Shown here one piece after another: positions 1 through 13,420 of a stretch of 64,000 nucleotides of DNA. The position numbers and the translations under genes are program-made. How positions within the stretch are numbered: position 1 is the stretch's first letter; each line of letters starts with the position of its first letter. This DNA comes from Chromobotia macracanthus. Its lineage: Eukaryota > Chordata > Actinopteri > Cypriniformes > Botiidae. Under the pieces are notes generated by a model. That model did no database searches, had not been told where the DNA came from, and saw nothing but the letters and a program-made list of their open reading frames with translations. The stretch lies in NCBI GenBank assembly GCA_036877525.1, contig JAZGTH010000040.1, positions 682,001 through 746,000 on the forward strand, in the 5' to 3' direction.

Positions 1-3000
1 TTTATTAGCGATAATCTATATTGACATTTATTGATAAATGTGTGACTGGGTCATCATAATAGAGGGGAACCAAATCCATATGCAGGCACCAGAATATCAG
101 AGACATTTTATATGGCTTTGAACCTGGGAAAGTCACCCAGCACACCCTTGCACTGTGTACGTACCATTCTCATTTGCTTCATAAAATGTGAGTGTTTGGT
201 ACCGGTGATTTTACAGGCCAGTTGGTTGATTCAAAAGGACTTTTCTTCCAGTGTTTTAAGATCAGGAATTGGGACAAAATGAATATTGTCAATTTATACA
301 TGGCATCATTACACGCTAGTTTGCTTTGCTTTTCTTAGTAACAGATAATTACATGCACTGCAATTTATGTTGTGCCCCGATAAACGCTGCATGGCATTGT
401 TTAATTATCTTACAACTCCATTATCAAGTTCGTCTAACTCAAGTTTCACAGTCAAAATTAACAGAGGCTACAGAGGCAGTAATCGTCAAGCGGCGATGCA
501 CAAAGTTGCTTTTGCAACCTTGGGTGGCTTAATGAGGCAGACATTATACTGCTCTTTAATCAATAATCTGCTGTAGGTTAGACAATGTCTTGATTCACAA
601 CATAAGTGCCCTTGGTTAATTGCAGATGTCCATTGGCTTGCTCAGTCACAATCTTGCTAATGTAAAGTGTTTGCTAAAGATAAAATGAGCTTTTAATGGT
701 AATGTCTTCTCTGGTTCTCACTCCGCTTCCTCTCCTAAAACCTCAAATCACAATCCGCCACTCTCTTTAACTGTCTCTCTGCTTTCTGTCTCTCTCTCAC
801 CTGAAGCTCTAGTGCCCCAGTACGCCTGCCAACTTCCTATCTGCCCTGCCCAAAGATTCTTGGTGTCCGTTCAACTGCAGGGAGTCTGGGAGTGTGATGG
901 CTGGATGGAAGTTGTTGATTACGCTCCAGAGTGCTCAGGGCTGTTTTGTTTGGCCCTTGAAAAGGCTGCGGTCTTGGGAATAGTCGCAGTTTACAGAGAG
1001 CCGAGAGAACATGACCTCTCCCCTTGCTGAGCCTGAGGGACGAGCTGCAGTTTCATATGTTGAAGCCATATCTTTCAGAAACAGACCACCTGTAGTCTTG
1101 AAAAGAGGAAAAGGTGTGGGTAACTGGTGGAGTGTTTAGAAAACCATCTCGTAGCAAATGTGTTTCTGGAAATTTCCGCTGTTTAATCAATTATTAATAT
1201 ATGTACATGCTCAAATCTGTGTTACAGATCTTTTTGCATGAAATAGTTTTTCTCATGCAGAATGCATTGCAGTATTGCAATGTGAAATACTGGAGGGTGC
1301 TGTTATTGCATTATTGATATCTAACACTTCGTATTGCAATTAAACAGGCTGGTCATTTTTTGTAGGATGTCTCCTCTACTGTGACCCTGACCATCCTATT
1401 TAAACAGCATTACAAAATATGTTTACTGGCGACAGCCTGCTCAGGTTAATTTGTATCAGCTGGGTTACCAAACATTGACCCAATGTGCAGCCTTGACCTA
1501 TATGATCAAATTTTCAGAGCAAACTTTGTGCAACACTGCAGCCCCCCTGTACTATCAATTCATACTTGCCCAGCTTGGACTTGACCAGGTCTTTTAAACA
1601 TTTGGCTTACTTGGTTGTGATTTCTCATAAGAAAGAAAAAGCACTAATAAAATCTCTTTAATATCTTAGTTGTTTCTCCTAGACAGCAGTGAGATGAAAT
1701 CGAGAACCAATGGACATTTTACATATGGCTTCACTAGAGTTACAGTAGATATCTCAATAGTGTCACAAACTAAGCTCAGGTTTGTAGTCTGCAATCAAAA
1801 GTCAATATTATTGAAGACTCAGATATTTCTCATCATCTTTATATTTATGACCAGATTGTACTTCGCTCTTCAGACTGCTTTTACAGCTCCATATCCCCTG
1901 TGTTGGTGATAAACAGTCTAATTTGTGAACAATTTCATGTGAAACTTCTGAGAGTTAATACCTTCATGAAGCACAGTTGAGAACTATAAAATCTTCTGAG
2001 CTATAAAATCTTCTGAGCAATACAAGTTTTTTTTTTTTTTTCTTTCCTAGGTTAACCCACCAAAAGAGTATTCTCAGGTCTGTGTTTATTCAGCAGAATT
2101 ACACACATCTGCTTCCCAGAAACTGGTGAAACAGCGATTTTTATCTGGGCATAGTCACTATATTAGGCCTAGTCACTATATCAGAATAGAACAGATCTAG
2201 GAAGGATTTGTAGGTCTTAAAGTGAAATGTATGCACATAGATAAAAAAAGACTTTCTACGCTTTCCTCAGCCAGAAACACAGCTAACTCCTCCACTGCTC
2301 TGGCAGCCCTCCTTTAGGTATCCCATCATCCCTTGGATTACTGTCCCTCACCCAGACTTACTTAAAGACTACTACAAATCCTGCTAGCTCTGCTAAGCTG
2401 TATTTACCATGTCTAGATTGTTTTTAACCCACAGAACCATCCCTGAACCGAGCCAGGATCAGCGTAGTCTCTCAGTACTTACCCTCTATCCTCCCTAACT
2501 CACTACCACGCACACAAATTAAATGGTTCTCCTAATTTTAAGAACACTTTGATAAATCGCAGTTTTGTCCCTGCTGCACACAGTGACTGTTGGCATGGGC
2601 AGTAGACTTGGCCGTGACAGTTGTACCCTGTTTTAATTATAGATGGTGATAAAAGTGGTGAGATGGTGAGAATAATTGTAGTGGCTAACTGCACCACACC
2701 TTTATGAGAAAGCATTTGGTGTGCATTAGCTGATGTTCACTGTACCATTATTAAAACATATACAAAAAATCTGTTTTGTAGCATATTGAAATTACAGACT
2801 CTATTTAATACTGTCTGTCTGACTAACATGTGGCTGCTTTCGAAAGCTTTCATGCATTTCTTGGCACAATATTAATGTAAACACAGTAATTTCTCTTGAA
2901 TTACTTGGAAAAAAAACTGGATGTTAACTTAATTGATTGTTTTAATTTAATTTGTTAACCTTCATATTAATATTACATATATTAAAGGTGGGCTCAATAG

Positions 3001-5789
3001 TAGATTCATTTTTGATGTGGTATTACAAGTGGTATTGGATTTTCACTGGTATTATCTAATTTTCACAGATACTTGTATCAACTTTCAAAATGTAGGTGTT
3101 TTTACGACCCTAATATGTATGCACATGCACTGCCTAAATTTATAATGATCTCTTTGATTATCTCCTTTGAGAAATAGTAACTTCCCGCTTTTCTTATTTT
3201 TTATTTTATTGCCTCTTCTGTGTCTGTCCTGGCCAAAACCGCATATTCTAATGCTTTGTAGTAACTTTGTGGTAATAGTAGCTTTGGTCAGTTACAGGTA
3301 AAGCACAACTCTGATAATCGTGCGTCTTAGCTTTTGGTTGCGGTTGCTTTGTGCATCCCAATGCACGTATGCACACATCCCACAATTGCCTACGGCTGCC
3401 TGTCCTTTGCCGGCCCTAAACGGGTCTCTCTTCTTATTTTCCCTCTCTCTCTTTCTGTCACTCACACATACATGGTTGAAAGAAAGAAGGCCTTATCTGC
3501 CTCACCAGAGACACTTAGTTCATGTGCTTGCATGCAAATGAATAAATATTCAGTGTCCGCTCATTTCCTCTCTCTTCACACACACACGCACTTCCAGATA
3601 GAAACAGCATTAATGCGTGTGAGGAGGGAGGTGCTGTCAGGCAGATATTCTGGGGCTGATAAATGTTGCGGCTGTGCTGTCACTGCGTCAGGTTTGAGTT
3701 CTTTTGTGCCCTGTGTGTAGCGCCCGCACCTCACACAATGTGGCCGTCAGATGCCCAGAATTCCTTGTGGGTGTGTGTTTGTGTTTTCATGGGCATGTCT
3801 TTGTTTGTTTGTGCCTGGGCAAGACTGTTTAGATAGAGCAATCATTCCTGTCTCTCGCGCTAACGCCTGTAGCCACATCCACTTGATCAGATAAGACAAA
3901 ATGTTCATTTGCCTGTGAAATTCTCTCCTTCCTTCGCTACGTTCTCTTTTGGTACTTCACACAACATTGAAATGCATAAGCATGGGTGTTTATAAAGCAT
4001 GACCCGTATGTTGTTCGCCTGGACAGGGCTGAGTCAGAAATTAGTCTGTGTCTGGTCTCACATGTAAGACGTACAACATAAAAGCAAGAACTTTACAAAA
4101 CAAGTAGGAAGGATTTTGTATCCTTACAATGTTTAGTTGTAAAATTAAATTGTTTTCTCTGATATAATTCATTAAACTTAGATGGTGAGCAAAACTTTTG
4201 CTCTGTAAATGATGTTTGCTTTAGCAATTGCCACTAAAACTAAAATCTAAATAAATATTAATAGAATTGGCTTTAACAGAAGTTAGAAAAACATGGATAT
4301 GCATAAGGTGCTAGTATAAAACTGGTGTTTTTTTTTAGTATTAAGGTGCTGCATTACATATATGCAAATTTGTAAACAACTGTAGTTGGTTGTATCCATA
4401 AAGAATGTGCTATTTAAATCAAAGTATCAATACATTGAATACGTGTTTACATTTATATGTTAGAATTAATATTGTATCCAACAATTCATATTAGTCAGAC
4501 TAGTTTGCATGTGTAGTTTAGGATTGATGCATGTCAGCAACCGCCACAATGACAAAATAAGAGCAGGTATGTACATGTACATTTGAGTGGTTTAACAGGA
4601 TCAGCTGTATGAAATCAGAGAAGCCCCTGAGGTATTTCACATCTCGCAGGAATACAGTAACACTTGTGCTGTATTCGTACATACAGAGACAGAGAAACCT
4701 TTAGTTCAGCTTCACTAAACACCAGACAAAGCAGAACATTGATAATGATAGATGAATGGCAGATTCTGAAGAAAACTTATTGGAGGATGCTGTTGTCTGT
4801 CTCAGACAATTGTTTGAGTAATGGTGCGTGTTCTGAGGGCTAGAGTGGGTCACCTGAGTCGGCATACAACTTGTATTTTTCATTTAAAACCTACCTTTAT
4901 CCAACATGTTTTGTCCTCCGTTTCCCTACAGAATCATACCAAAGTTGCTGTTTTAAGTAATTTACAGTTTTTTGTAATTAATGATTTTTGGGATGGGGGT
5001 TGGGGCTGACAAGAATTTACCCTATAGAATTCTGGAATTTTCAATGGGTTTGTAGAATTATGGTTTGCTATATAGTTATTATATAAGGACTGCATTGGTT
5101 GTCTGATTCATCAAGCGGGTAAACTCATATCCTTGTGGAAGTTGTAGTTCTTATTCTGCGTCTAGTGTAGTTTCTATGAGTAAAAATAAAAACACACAGT
5201 TACTGCTTTCATGAAGCCATCAAATTAGATAAATGACAGAAAGATGAATTAAAAAGATGTTTTAAATATTGTACATGTACCCGTGAACGCTGCCATTTCA
5301 TGTGATCTTAGAGGAGGGAAAACATGGGCTTATGGGATGACAGTGTATGATGTCAGAATATTACATCATCCCTTTGCAGACCACCAATGAACAGGTTTTG
5401 CATAGAATTAGATTTTAAATGACTAATAAGTTGAGTGTTAGAATTGATAGAATAAAATAGTTGATATGAAAAAAGCTATCTTTATTTAATTAAGATTCAT
5501 GTCGCATTTCACTGGATAAATTGAACAAGCTTATAAGAAAAATTAGCATTTTGCTCAGCGATATCCAGATCAGCCCATTAAAATTTTGCTGTTTGCCTAA
5601 CAAATTACTGACTTAAAATGGAAGTCCAGAGAATTATTGTTAAAAGTTATAAAACAAATAGTTCTGGCCCTGAATGCTGATTAGTCCATACAGCACAATT
5701 ATAAAAGGATTTCTTTGTGTTTCTACTGAAAAGTTGTGTCCTTTTTTTATTTATTCTTTTAAAATCTAGACCTAACTGTTTTATTACAG

Positions 5790-5892
5790 AAGTGTCCTTG
5801 GGCCCCATCTACTTTAATTAACTACTTGCATATTTAGGGTGAATAAATGATGACAAGTTTTTTTTATTTATTGAGTGAACTATTCTTTTATT
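5790..5892 (-). repeat. partial TAGTTCACCC-type MITE
   Basis: The reverse complement shows AGTTCACTCAATAAATAAAA followed by CTTGTCATCATTTATTCACC, the usual word order of the fish repeat at 13169 and 57347. One terminus is missing, so it is a truncated copy. Confidence 0.5.
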
Positions 5893-6180
5893 AGCATAAA
5901 TGTTTATTGCATTAATCCCTTTCTTCATTTATTATTGATAATTGTTAGGTTGAACCCTCATTAGTGTTTTTTTTAAGAAAGCATTGTTCAAATGCTTTGA
6001 TTTATTTACTGCTTTCTTCTGGGTGTCTTTCTCATCTGTTCTTACCTTCATTCTTAACCTAGTGATGTGACACTTTTTTAAAGACTCATTTAAACTTGAA
6101 CTTTAAAACCAAGTGCATTTGTCTCACTCAAGATGAAGCCAGTTATTTTCTACATTTGTGACCATACAAGCCCTTCAGAC

Positions 6181-6581
6181 TTAAAGAAGTTCACCCCGAA
6201 TGAAATTAGTTAGCCATAGCAATTATTAGCAATCGATGCACGCATATCTATGCAAAAAAAAACAGATCACTGAAATATGGCGGAATGACGATGACGTCCA
6301 GTCTTATTGGTTCTTGCGTGTCTGTGACGAAACTAGTCACAAGACATGCAAGAATCAGTAAGATTCAAAGTTAATGACGAGGAATGCTCAAAATATTAAT
6401 CTGATTCTCTCATAAACAACATTTCGTTTCTGAAGGCATATTAACCGACTCATTTGGATTACTTTAAAGATGGATGCATGTGCTTTTTGTAGCTTCAAAC
6501 CCTTGGACCCAATAGGAATAGGCAAGGAAGATAATATTTAATATAACTCTAATTTTATTCTGGGGTGAACTACGCCTTTAA
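6181..6581. mobile_element. TTAA-flanked MITE (401 bp)
   Basis: The element is bounded by TTAA at 6181-6184 and 6578-6581. Its ends are inverted repeats: the left reads TTAAAG..GTTCACCCC.AAT, and the reverse complement of the right reads TTAAAGGCGTAGTTCACCCC. There is no coding capacity, so it is a non-autonomous DNA element. TTAA ends suggest piggyBac-type mobilisation, but the superfamily assignment is inference. It resembles the abundant fish repeats that begin TTAAAGG.NTAGTTCACCC. Confidence 0.72.
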
Positions 6582-9469
6582 TAATAGAAATGGTAAAAAC
6601 AGTTTCTTCAGACTGTATGTTTGGTAATGTCTTTGTGTGTTAGAAAGATTTTGTTTAAACTTCTCTGTGGGTCGTTATATTTTGTCCATTTTCTTTAACC
6701 TTCACATTATTGTTGTGCTGTTTCTGTAAAGTTCCTCATTTGCTCAGCTGGGCACAGTAATGGCTGGAAGTGCACTTAGTGTCCTCCAACCCTTTGTGCC
6801 ATAGCACTTGCTCACAAAGTACGGTCAGAGCAGCGGTTTATCTGGTGTAATTCGTTTATTACTTTCTCCCCAGCCCTTATTCTTTCGTTTGTCTGAGAGT
6901 AGATTTTTATCACTTCCACTCCATTCCTCCCTGGTGTCCAGGGCATGGTGAATTAACCCTGCTGAAGGTCATCGAGTTGACACACCTGCCTGAGTCTTAA
7001 GAGAGCTTGCACGTCATTTCCATTATCTTACAGGAAAATCTAGAACCTGTCAAGTCTCCCGCAATCATCCACCCCTCCGCTGATCGCCTCTGTTGTCAAA
7101 TCTTGTGTTGAATGCTTATATAGCACACCAAAATATCTGTAAAATGACAAAAACATCAGCAGAATCAGTCATCAGATCTGTTGATGGGTGTAAGGTGGCC
7201 TGGGAGAAAGGGCAGCTCTGGTGAACATATGAAGAGGATTGATTGGTAGTGCTGGGGAAGGGAGGGGTATTCTGTCTGGGTGCTGGTGGGTTGTTGCATT
7301 GAGGAGATGGCGTAATGCAGGGTTATTATGATACCAAAGTTTCAGTAGTCGATACTATTGCTGGTACATTGTCAGAATTATTAAAACAAATTTGATACTA
7401 CAGCTTTGTAGCGCATGTGGCCTTTATGTATTTCTCAAAGTAAACATTTAATAATAATAAAATATAATAAACATTAATTATAAGGTAGATAAAAAGATTG
7501 GAGATTTTCAGGTACTTTGAGGTAACAGAAGTATCAAGTAATTAGGAAAACGTTCAGAATAAATACAAAAGTAATGAAATTAAACGAAAAAAGGTTTTCA
7601 TGTCAAATACATTGAAATAACAACTTTTTTGTCATTGTTTTTGAGTTTTATTTTGTTACTGCCAGAATGTAGAAGTTACATTATTGCAGCTGAAAAGCCT
7701 AACAATGTTTTTGTTCATAACTGTCATTGCTCAAAGTCTATTGGTTACATGCTGCTTATAAACAATGTATGTGGGAAAGGCAGAAAATAACTTTAACAGC
7801 TAACTGACTAGCCTGCAGGACTCTGGGCAACTCAATGAAAATTAAATCAGATTGCAGCATCTTTACTATTGACTTGGTACTAAAATAATTTTACTTCCAG
7901 TAATTTTTACATCCCTACCGTAATACTTACAGGATGTTGCGAGGAGACAATTGCTAATGGCCATCTGTGCTGCACTGCAGCAAAGTAGAGACCACAGAGA
8001 GTTCCACAATGTTGGGAGTGAAATAGATGCCAGACAGTGCCTTGACACTATTGTATGTTAAATGAAAGTTCATTGTAATGTTGCAGGAAGTGTAGCCGAA
8101 CTCAAGCCCTAAAGAGCCTGGGAAAAATGACGGCAGGGAGAGGCTGTGCCAGTCGTGAGGTTGCGAAAGCGCTCTGTAGGTGGGAGGACTTGAAAGTGGA
8201 GTAGAACAGGGTCATGCAGAAGCTGAGCAATGAAATTCAAACAGGGAGAGCTTCTAAAACCCCTCGGATTAGCACAGGGTAAACGGTTTCATTCACCTTT
8301 TTCGAACAAAGGCGTGATGCTATATGAGACACCCACACACTCCCTCACTGCGTTGTAAGCCAGTTATATTATGATTGAATTTGAAATAAATGATCTCACT
8401 CCACAGCAACAGAGTGGTAAATATACAGTGTGTTTGCACATTTTTTTAATGCCACACAGAGCCATGTACATTTACATTTTACACAAGTACATTTACAGAG
8501 AAATCACAGTGGTGGGCAACAGTATATCATGGTAATTATCGTTTCTTGTGCGCAGAAAACTGAAGACGCAAACTGATTGACGTAATCGAGCGGCAATGCA
8601 AAGACGTCTGCAGTAGCTTTTGCCAATCCAACTGCATAGAAATCTAGACAGCTTTGCCTCTTGTGGGCGGGCCTCATGGTTTGTGGGGGGTCACCAAGAC
8701 TTGTGGTACGCCACTGCACAGACATATGCGTCCATAAATTCATTGGAAAAAAATGCTGACCTTTCTATCTGTGATGTAAGAATCTTTCTTGTAGAATTAC
8801 TATTCTGAGGTTACTCTGCAGTCTGGCCAGTGGAGCCTGCGCTAACACTCTCAGCCTCCCTAGCTCTTCAAGCTGCTGTTTACTCTTCTGCTTGGCCGCA
8901 CTGTTGGCAGAGGGTACCACTGCACCATGAACGTGTGAGGCTGCTGTCCTCAGTGCTAGTTGTCTCCAACTGCTATCATGCTGTTTGAGATTGGAACAGA
9001 ACGTTGGAGACATGTGGCCGTGTCTCCACCACCTGCAGTGAATCGGATGATGATGGTCCACTGATTTCTTTATGGTAGAATATGAATCACTACGTTTCTG
9101 CAAAGCTTCTCGAATTGAACCATGAATTTTGACCCTTGAAATCCTGTACACACTGCAACTACATGTAGTTTTGTCACTTCTCCTTTGGATGCTTAAGCTG
9201 GTTTTGTGTACACAGGGTTTGTCACAGCGGTTACAGAAAATGCTCACATCAAACAAAACATCAATGACAATAGCTGACATCAAATGGATTTAACTAAACG
9301 TCTCTGTTTATCACTGTCAGCTATCACAAATTTGTGAGTGATTGCTGTATTTTCTTCATAGATGATAATTTAGAGGATCCATTCCAACATTGAAAGGCTG
9401 TTGTCAGTCCCAATACTTGACGATGTGAACGTGACCTTTGATATTGATATTGAGCTGTGAGCAGACTAT

Positions 9470-9633
9470 TTAAAGCTGCAGTGTATGTAATTTCTGCACC
9501 AATACAGAATTGCAAAAATATATTTTTCTTATAAGTCTCAAACAGCCAACCTATCCTCCATTGTTTGGACAAACTCATGCAGCTGGTTTCCATTTGCTGC
9601 TAATGGCACAGAAATGACACACTGCATCTTTAA
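9470..9633. mobile_element. TTAA-flanked MITE (164 bp)
   Basis: TTAA occurs at both ends (9470-9473 and 9630-9633). The terminal inverted repeats are about 24 bp: left TTAAAGCTGCAGTGTATGTA, right (reverse complement) TTAAAGATGCAGTGTGTCAT, both continuing into TTTCTG. No ORF is expected. The small size and clear termini fit a MITE that depends on another element's transposase. Confidence 0.7.
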
Positions 9634-11309
9634 ATCTGTTGGTATAATAGTACAGTATGGTAGTTGTTCAGGTGTAACTGAAAGCCATTTGCATTAAAAG
9701 CAGGGGTGGATGGCTCTGGGTCTTCTGAGGTTATTGCCGCCCATGCTTGTGTCAGTACAGGCAGGATGGGGCTAATGGCATTCCCCGTATGACTGCCCAT
9801 TTAAAATGGACGAGCAAGCACAAAACCCTCCAACCTTTGGCAGCCTCAGGGCTGTTTTCACAACTGCCAAAGCCAGAGGCGAGTCTGACCGAGCAAGAAA
9901 AACACACACTCTCAGGATCTCCACCCCCATCCTTGCAGATTAACTGTTTCCTTGGGTATCTGGTTTTGGGTAAGGCTCAGTTTCAACTGCTATGTTTCAG
10001 TCTTGAAATGTGCTTGAATTTTAAGTGTTCCTATAAAATGAATTGAAAATATGCTAGAACATCCAGTGTTGGATGAAAAAAAAGAAATAAAATGGTTTAA
10101 CAGTTGAAATTAAATGAATCTGTAGCATTTTTGTTGTGTATTGTAAGCACAAAAATGTCTCTGATTTTGTTTTGCTGTTGTGCAGAAATAGTGTACATAG
10201 GGACCAAAATTAACACTCGCAAAAGGGCCAGATGCAATAAAAAGTGACTTTGGTAAGTACATTGAATAGCAATATAATACATGGTTTAACTAAGACAAAT
10301 ACTACAACAGTCTGACCCCAGCAAACTGAAAATATGAGCAACAAAACCAAGATGGTTGTTTGTGTTTGTGACAGAGACATATAATAGCATATAAACACCT
10401 TTGTCAAACAGACCTCATGATGCAATGAGTAATACCATCTGTGCTGTTTGACACAAATATGCAGCTAAATAGTTCCATATGTGACTAGAACAAAATATTT
10501 TGTAATAAAAATAATGTAGAATAGTTTTTTATAGCATAATGCTCAGTATGCAAAAAGACGTTGATGTTTGTGCTTATCAGCCCACATCACTCATTCGAAA
10601 GGTAACATGAGACAAATATTTCATTAAAACTTACAGTCAGTATCTTTTTACAGGCTCTTAATTAGTTACATTGAAAGTGCTGGAAAAATGCTTACATTTC
10701 CAAGCTAAACCTTGTGCAAACTCTGAGTGAAGATGACATATTAAAGAGGTAAAAAGAATTTGGTTTGGTTGCCCTTCTTTGAAGAAAACAAGCGGATAAA
10801 ACATCCACAGCCATCTGCCATCGCCTCAAGAGCTAGTTACTGTGGCAACAAGTAAAAAGTCATTATCTCTAATTGACACCATGGCAGGTTCAGGTGTTTT
10901 CATAGTTTGCTTTTGCTCTCCAGAGATTGAATCAGATGTCTTGGGTTCACTCAGCTCGAGAGATTTTGTTTCCTTCTCCCTCCCTCCCACTAATGCTTTT
11001 CATTGCCTGCCTCATGTTGTTAGTTTGGTAAGTTTGAATGGTTTGTCCTCTCCGTGTTTTTCTAATTTAGAACTTCCGCTGCATGTTTTCCACAGTATGA
11101 TTCCACAGTATGATTAAGGAGAAAGTGCACTGTCATCTCCTGCTTCAGGAGATAACAGCATGTCTGGGCATATTAGAGCATTTTATGACACTCTTCGAGT
11201 GAACATGCCCTGTTAGTGAACTGCAGCTGCTACCAAGCCCTGTTAACTTCCTGTCAAATCATTATATTATCTTTCTTTGTATTTCTTCTAGTCTTATTTT
11301 GTGCTTTCT

Positions 11310-11392
11310 CATATTTACGTTTGTGCGTTTGGCAGAGGCTGTTATCCAAAGCAACATTCGAGATACAGTATACATGTTATCAGAATGTACAT
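11310..11392 (-). repeat. SINE body fragment
   Basis: The segment tttacgtttgtgcgtttggc, then agaggctgttatccaaagca, matches the body of the fish SINE family in reverse orientation. It is followed by the tail-like atacagtatacatgttatcag. The tRNA-like head is missing or too diverged to see. Confidence 0.55.
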
Positions 11393-13168
11393 TGCTTTGG
11401 ATTTCTCTTGATGTCTTTATCTTGGAAGTTGACATCAGTTGTATCAGGACTGGAATTTATAGGTGTAATAAATTAAACTAGGTGGTGGGTGTCTGAACAA
11501 CTAGACAAATTAATGAACAAATGAACTGAACAAATTAATTTTTAGACTGGTTAAATTCAGGAAACCTGACTTCAGTCGGACGCAATTCATAGGTGCTGTT
11601 CATAAAGGATGCGTTCTTGAAAACAGCTGGAGGGAGCTTGAATGAGTGGAAAAGAACTAAGGGGTTTCGAACACGCTTTGGTATTTTTAGCTTAGAATGC
11701 AATGCTCATGATGCAAGACATTAAAGTAAACAGTGCAAGTCACAACGCAATGGCCAAAGACTTCTGTATGAATGTGAATGGCTGAGTGGTGATACTTTTA
11801 AAGGGATGAACTTAAAACAAACTTTTCAGAGAGGGATTTACCATGGTCTAGCAGCTAAAGCACAGCACACTGTAAGCATTCTAATTACAGAATCATCACT
11901 AAAACACAAAGCTTAAATATGTTGTTTTATCGGTAAAGTATGAGTTTATAAACAGACCACTTTCAATTGTAAGGTAATGAACAGACCAATTTTAAGAGAC
12001 ATCCTTTATAAAATTCTGTTCACATATATTCAGATATGGCATGTCAATGTCATTGGTTATCAGTGCATCTTGAAATGCCATGTTTGAATGTGAGCTCCAG
12101 TTCATTGTATGAAAAATAGCACATAGGACATTTAGATTAGCTCCTTTTGTGTTCCAGAGAAGAAAGAGGGCCATATAAATTTGGAGCAACATAAGGGTTA
12201 AACAAGTGTTGGTAATCGGACCGTGTCGGTAGATGACTGACCCCATACTCTATGGGTGGGTCAGCTGTGTGTCAATCCCCCATTTCAGTGTGGTAATGCA
12301 AAGAACTGTACATGCAAAGAACACATAGCCATTCAAGGCACAACCCCATGAAATGTGAGATTTTACACTTTAAAGTTCACTCACAGCAGTATGATCCATC
12401 ATTTTTTTAATTGATGTCAGAAATCAGTGGTGTACAAACACGTTTTATTCCCTGAGTCAAAGAAAGAAAACTGTTTATGATACTATTGCTTTCATTTGAT
12501 CAGAAGAATGGTTAATGAGTGTGTGTGTGTTAGTGAGTTTGGACACACTCTATCATTGTAGGAGCATATGGTACCACTGTATAATAGTAGTATGTGTGTG
12601 TGCAAGAACCATCTGTTTGAAAAGAAAACCATTCTGTGCTGGTGTGTCCCATAGGTTATAGTTACTGTAGTTATGTAACACACATTATATATACCATTAC
12701 ACATGAAATCATGTGCTAAAACATGAATCTGGGTGTTTCAGAGATTATATCTCAATTTTAGTTGCGCAACATACAACCTGGCTTCCCTCAAGCACAGTTG
12801 TCAGCCCTTGTCTCATGGTTGTGAGTGTGACCTAATGACTTTCAGGGCTTGGTGGGACCCACTGTGTAGCTCCCAACACCTGGGTTCTAGCACAGCCTTA
12901 CCAGCCAATTAACCTGTAAATCTCTGCCGTTAGTGGTAGGAGAGATTGGGAGCTTGGGAGTGTTCGGCCCTGAAGGAAACAAGCTTTGTGTAATAATAAC
13001 CTCTTTGTGTGCTGGTGTCTTTGTTGCCTGTGTATGTGAGTGATGAGGGTGTGTCTGTCCACATCTTAGTGTTTGACTAGATCTAGTTTGACTTTAGAAT
13101 TGGTTTAGTGTGGTTTTATAATAAATCCCTAATAGGTCTCTTCCTCCACTGTTTGTTGACAGTGGGCC

Positions 13169-13420
13169 TTAAAGCACTAGTTCACCCAAAAATAAAACCT
13201 TTGTCATTATTTACTTACCTTCATGTTGTTCTAAACCTCTTGGGTTCTCTGGAACAGGAGAAGTTTTGAAGAATGTTGCCAGTGTTTTCTTAAATACAAA
13301 TGGTGACTCACTCTCTCAGTCAGTAAAATTCTACATAGCATCTCTTTATGTTCTTTCTTCCGTGGAGCACAAAAGAAGCTAATGGGAGTGGAGACAATGA
13401 AGCTTACATTATGCCTAATA
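13169..13420 (+). repeat. partial TAGTTCACCC-type MITE
   Basis: It begins TTAAAGCACTAGTTCACCCA, then has the words TCATTATTTACTTACCTTCA and TGTTGTTCTAAACCTCTTGG, and further on a variant of 'gtggagcacaaaagaagctaa'. This is the standard internal text of a widespread fish MITE. I could not find the right terminus. Confidence 0.58.

Noticed and set aside
1982..2018. Tandem duplication of ctataaaatcttctgag
   Set aside because: Only two copies of a 17-bp word; an ordinary small duplication.
11091..11116. Tandem 13-mer ccacagtatgatt, two copies
   Set aside because: Simple short duplication without context.
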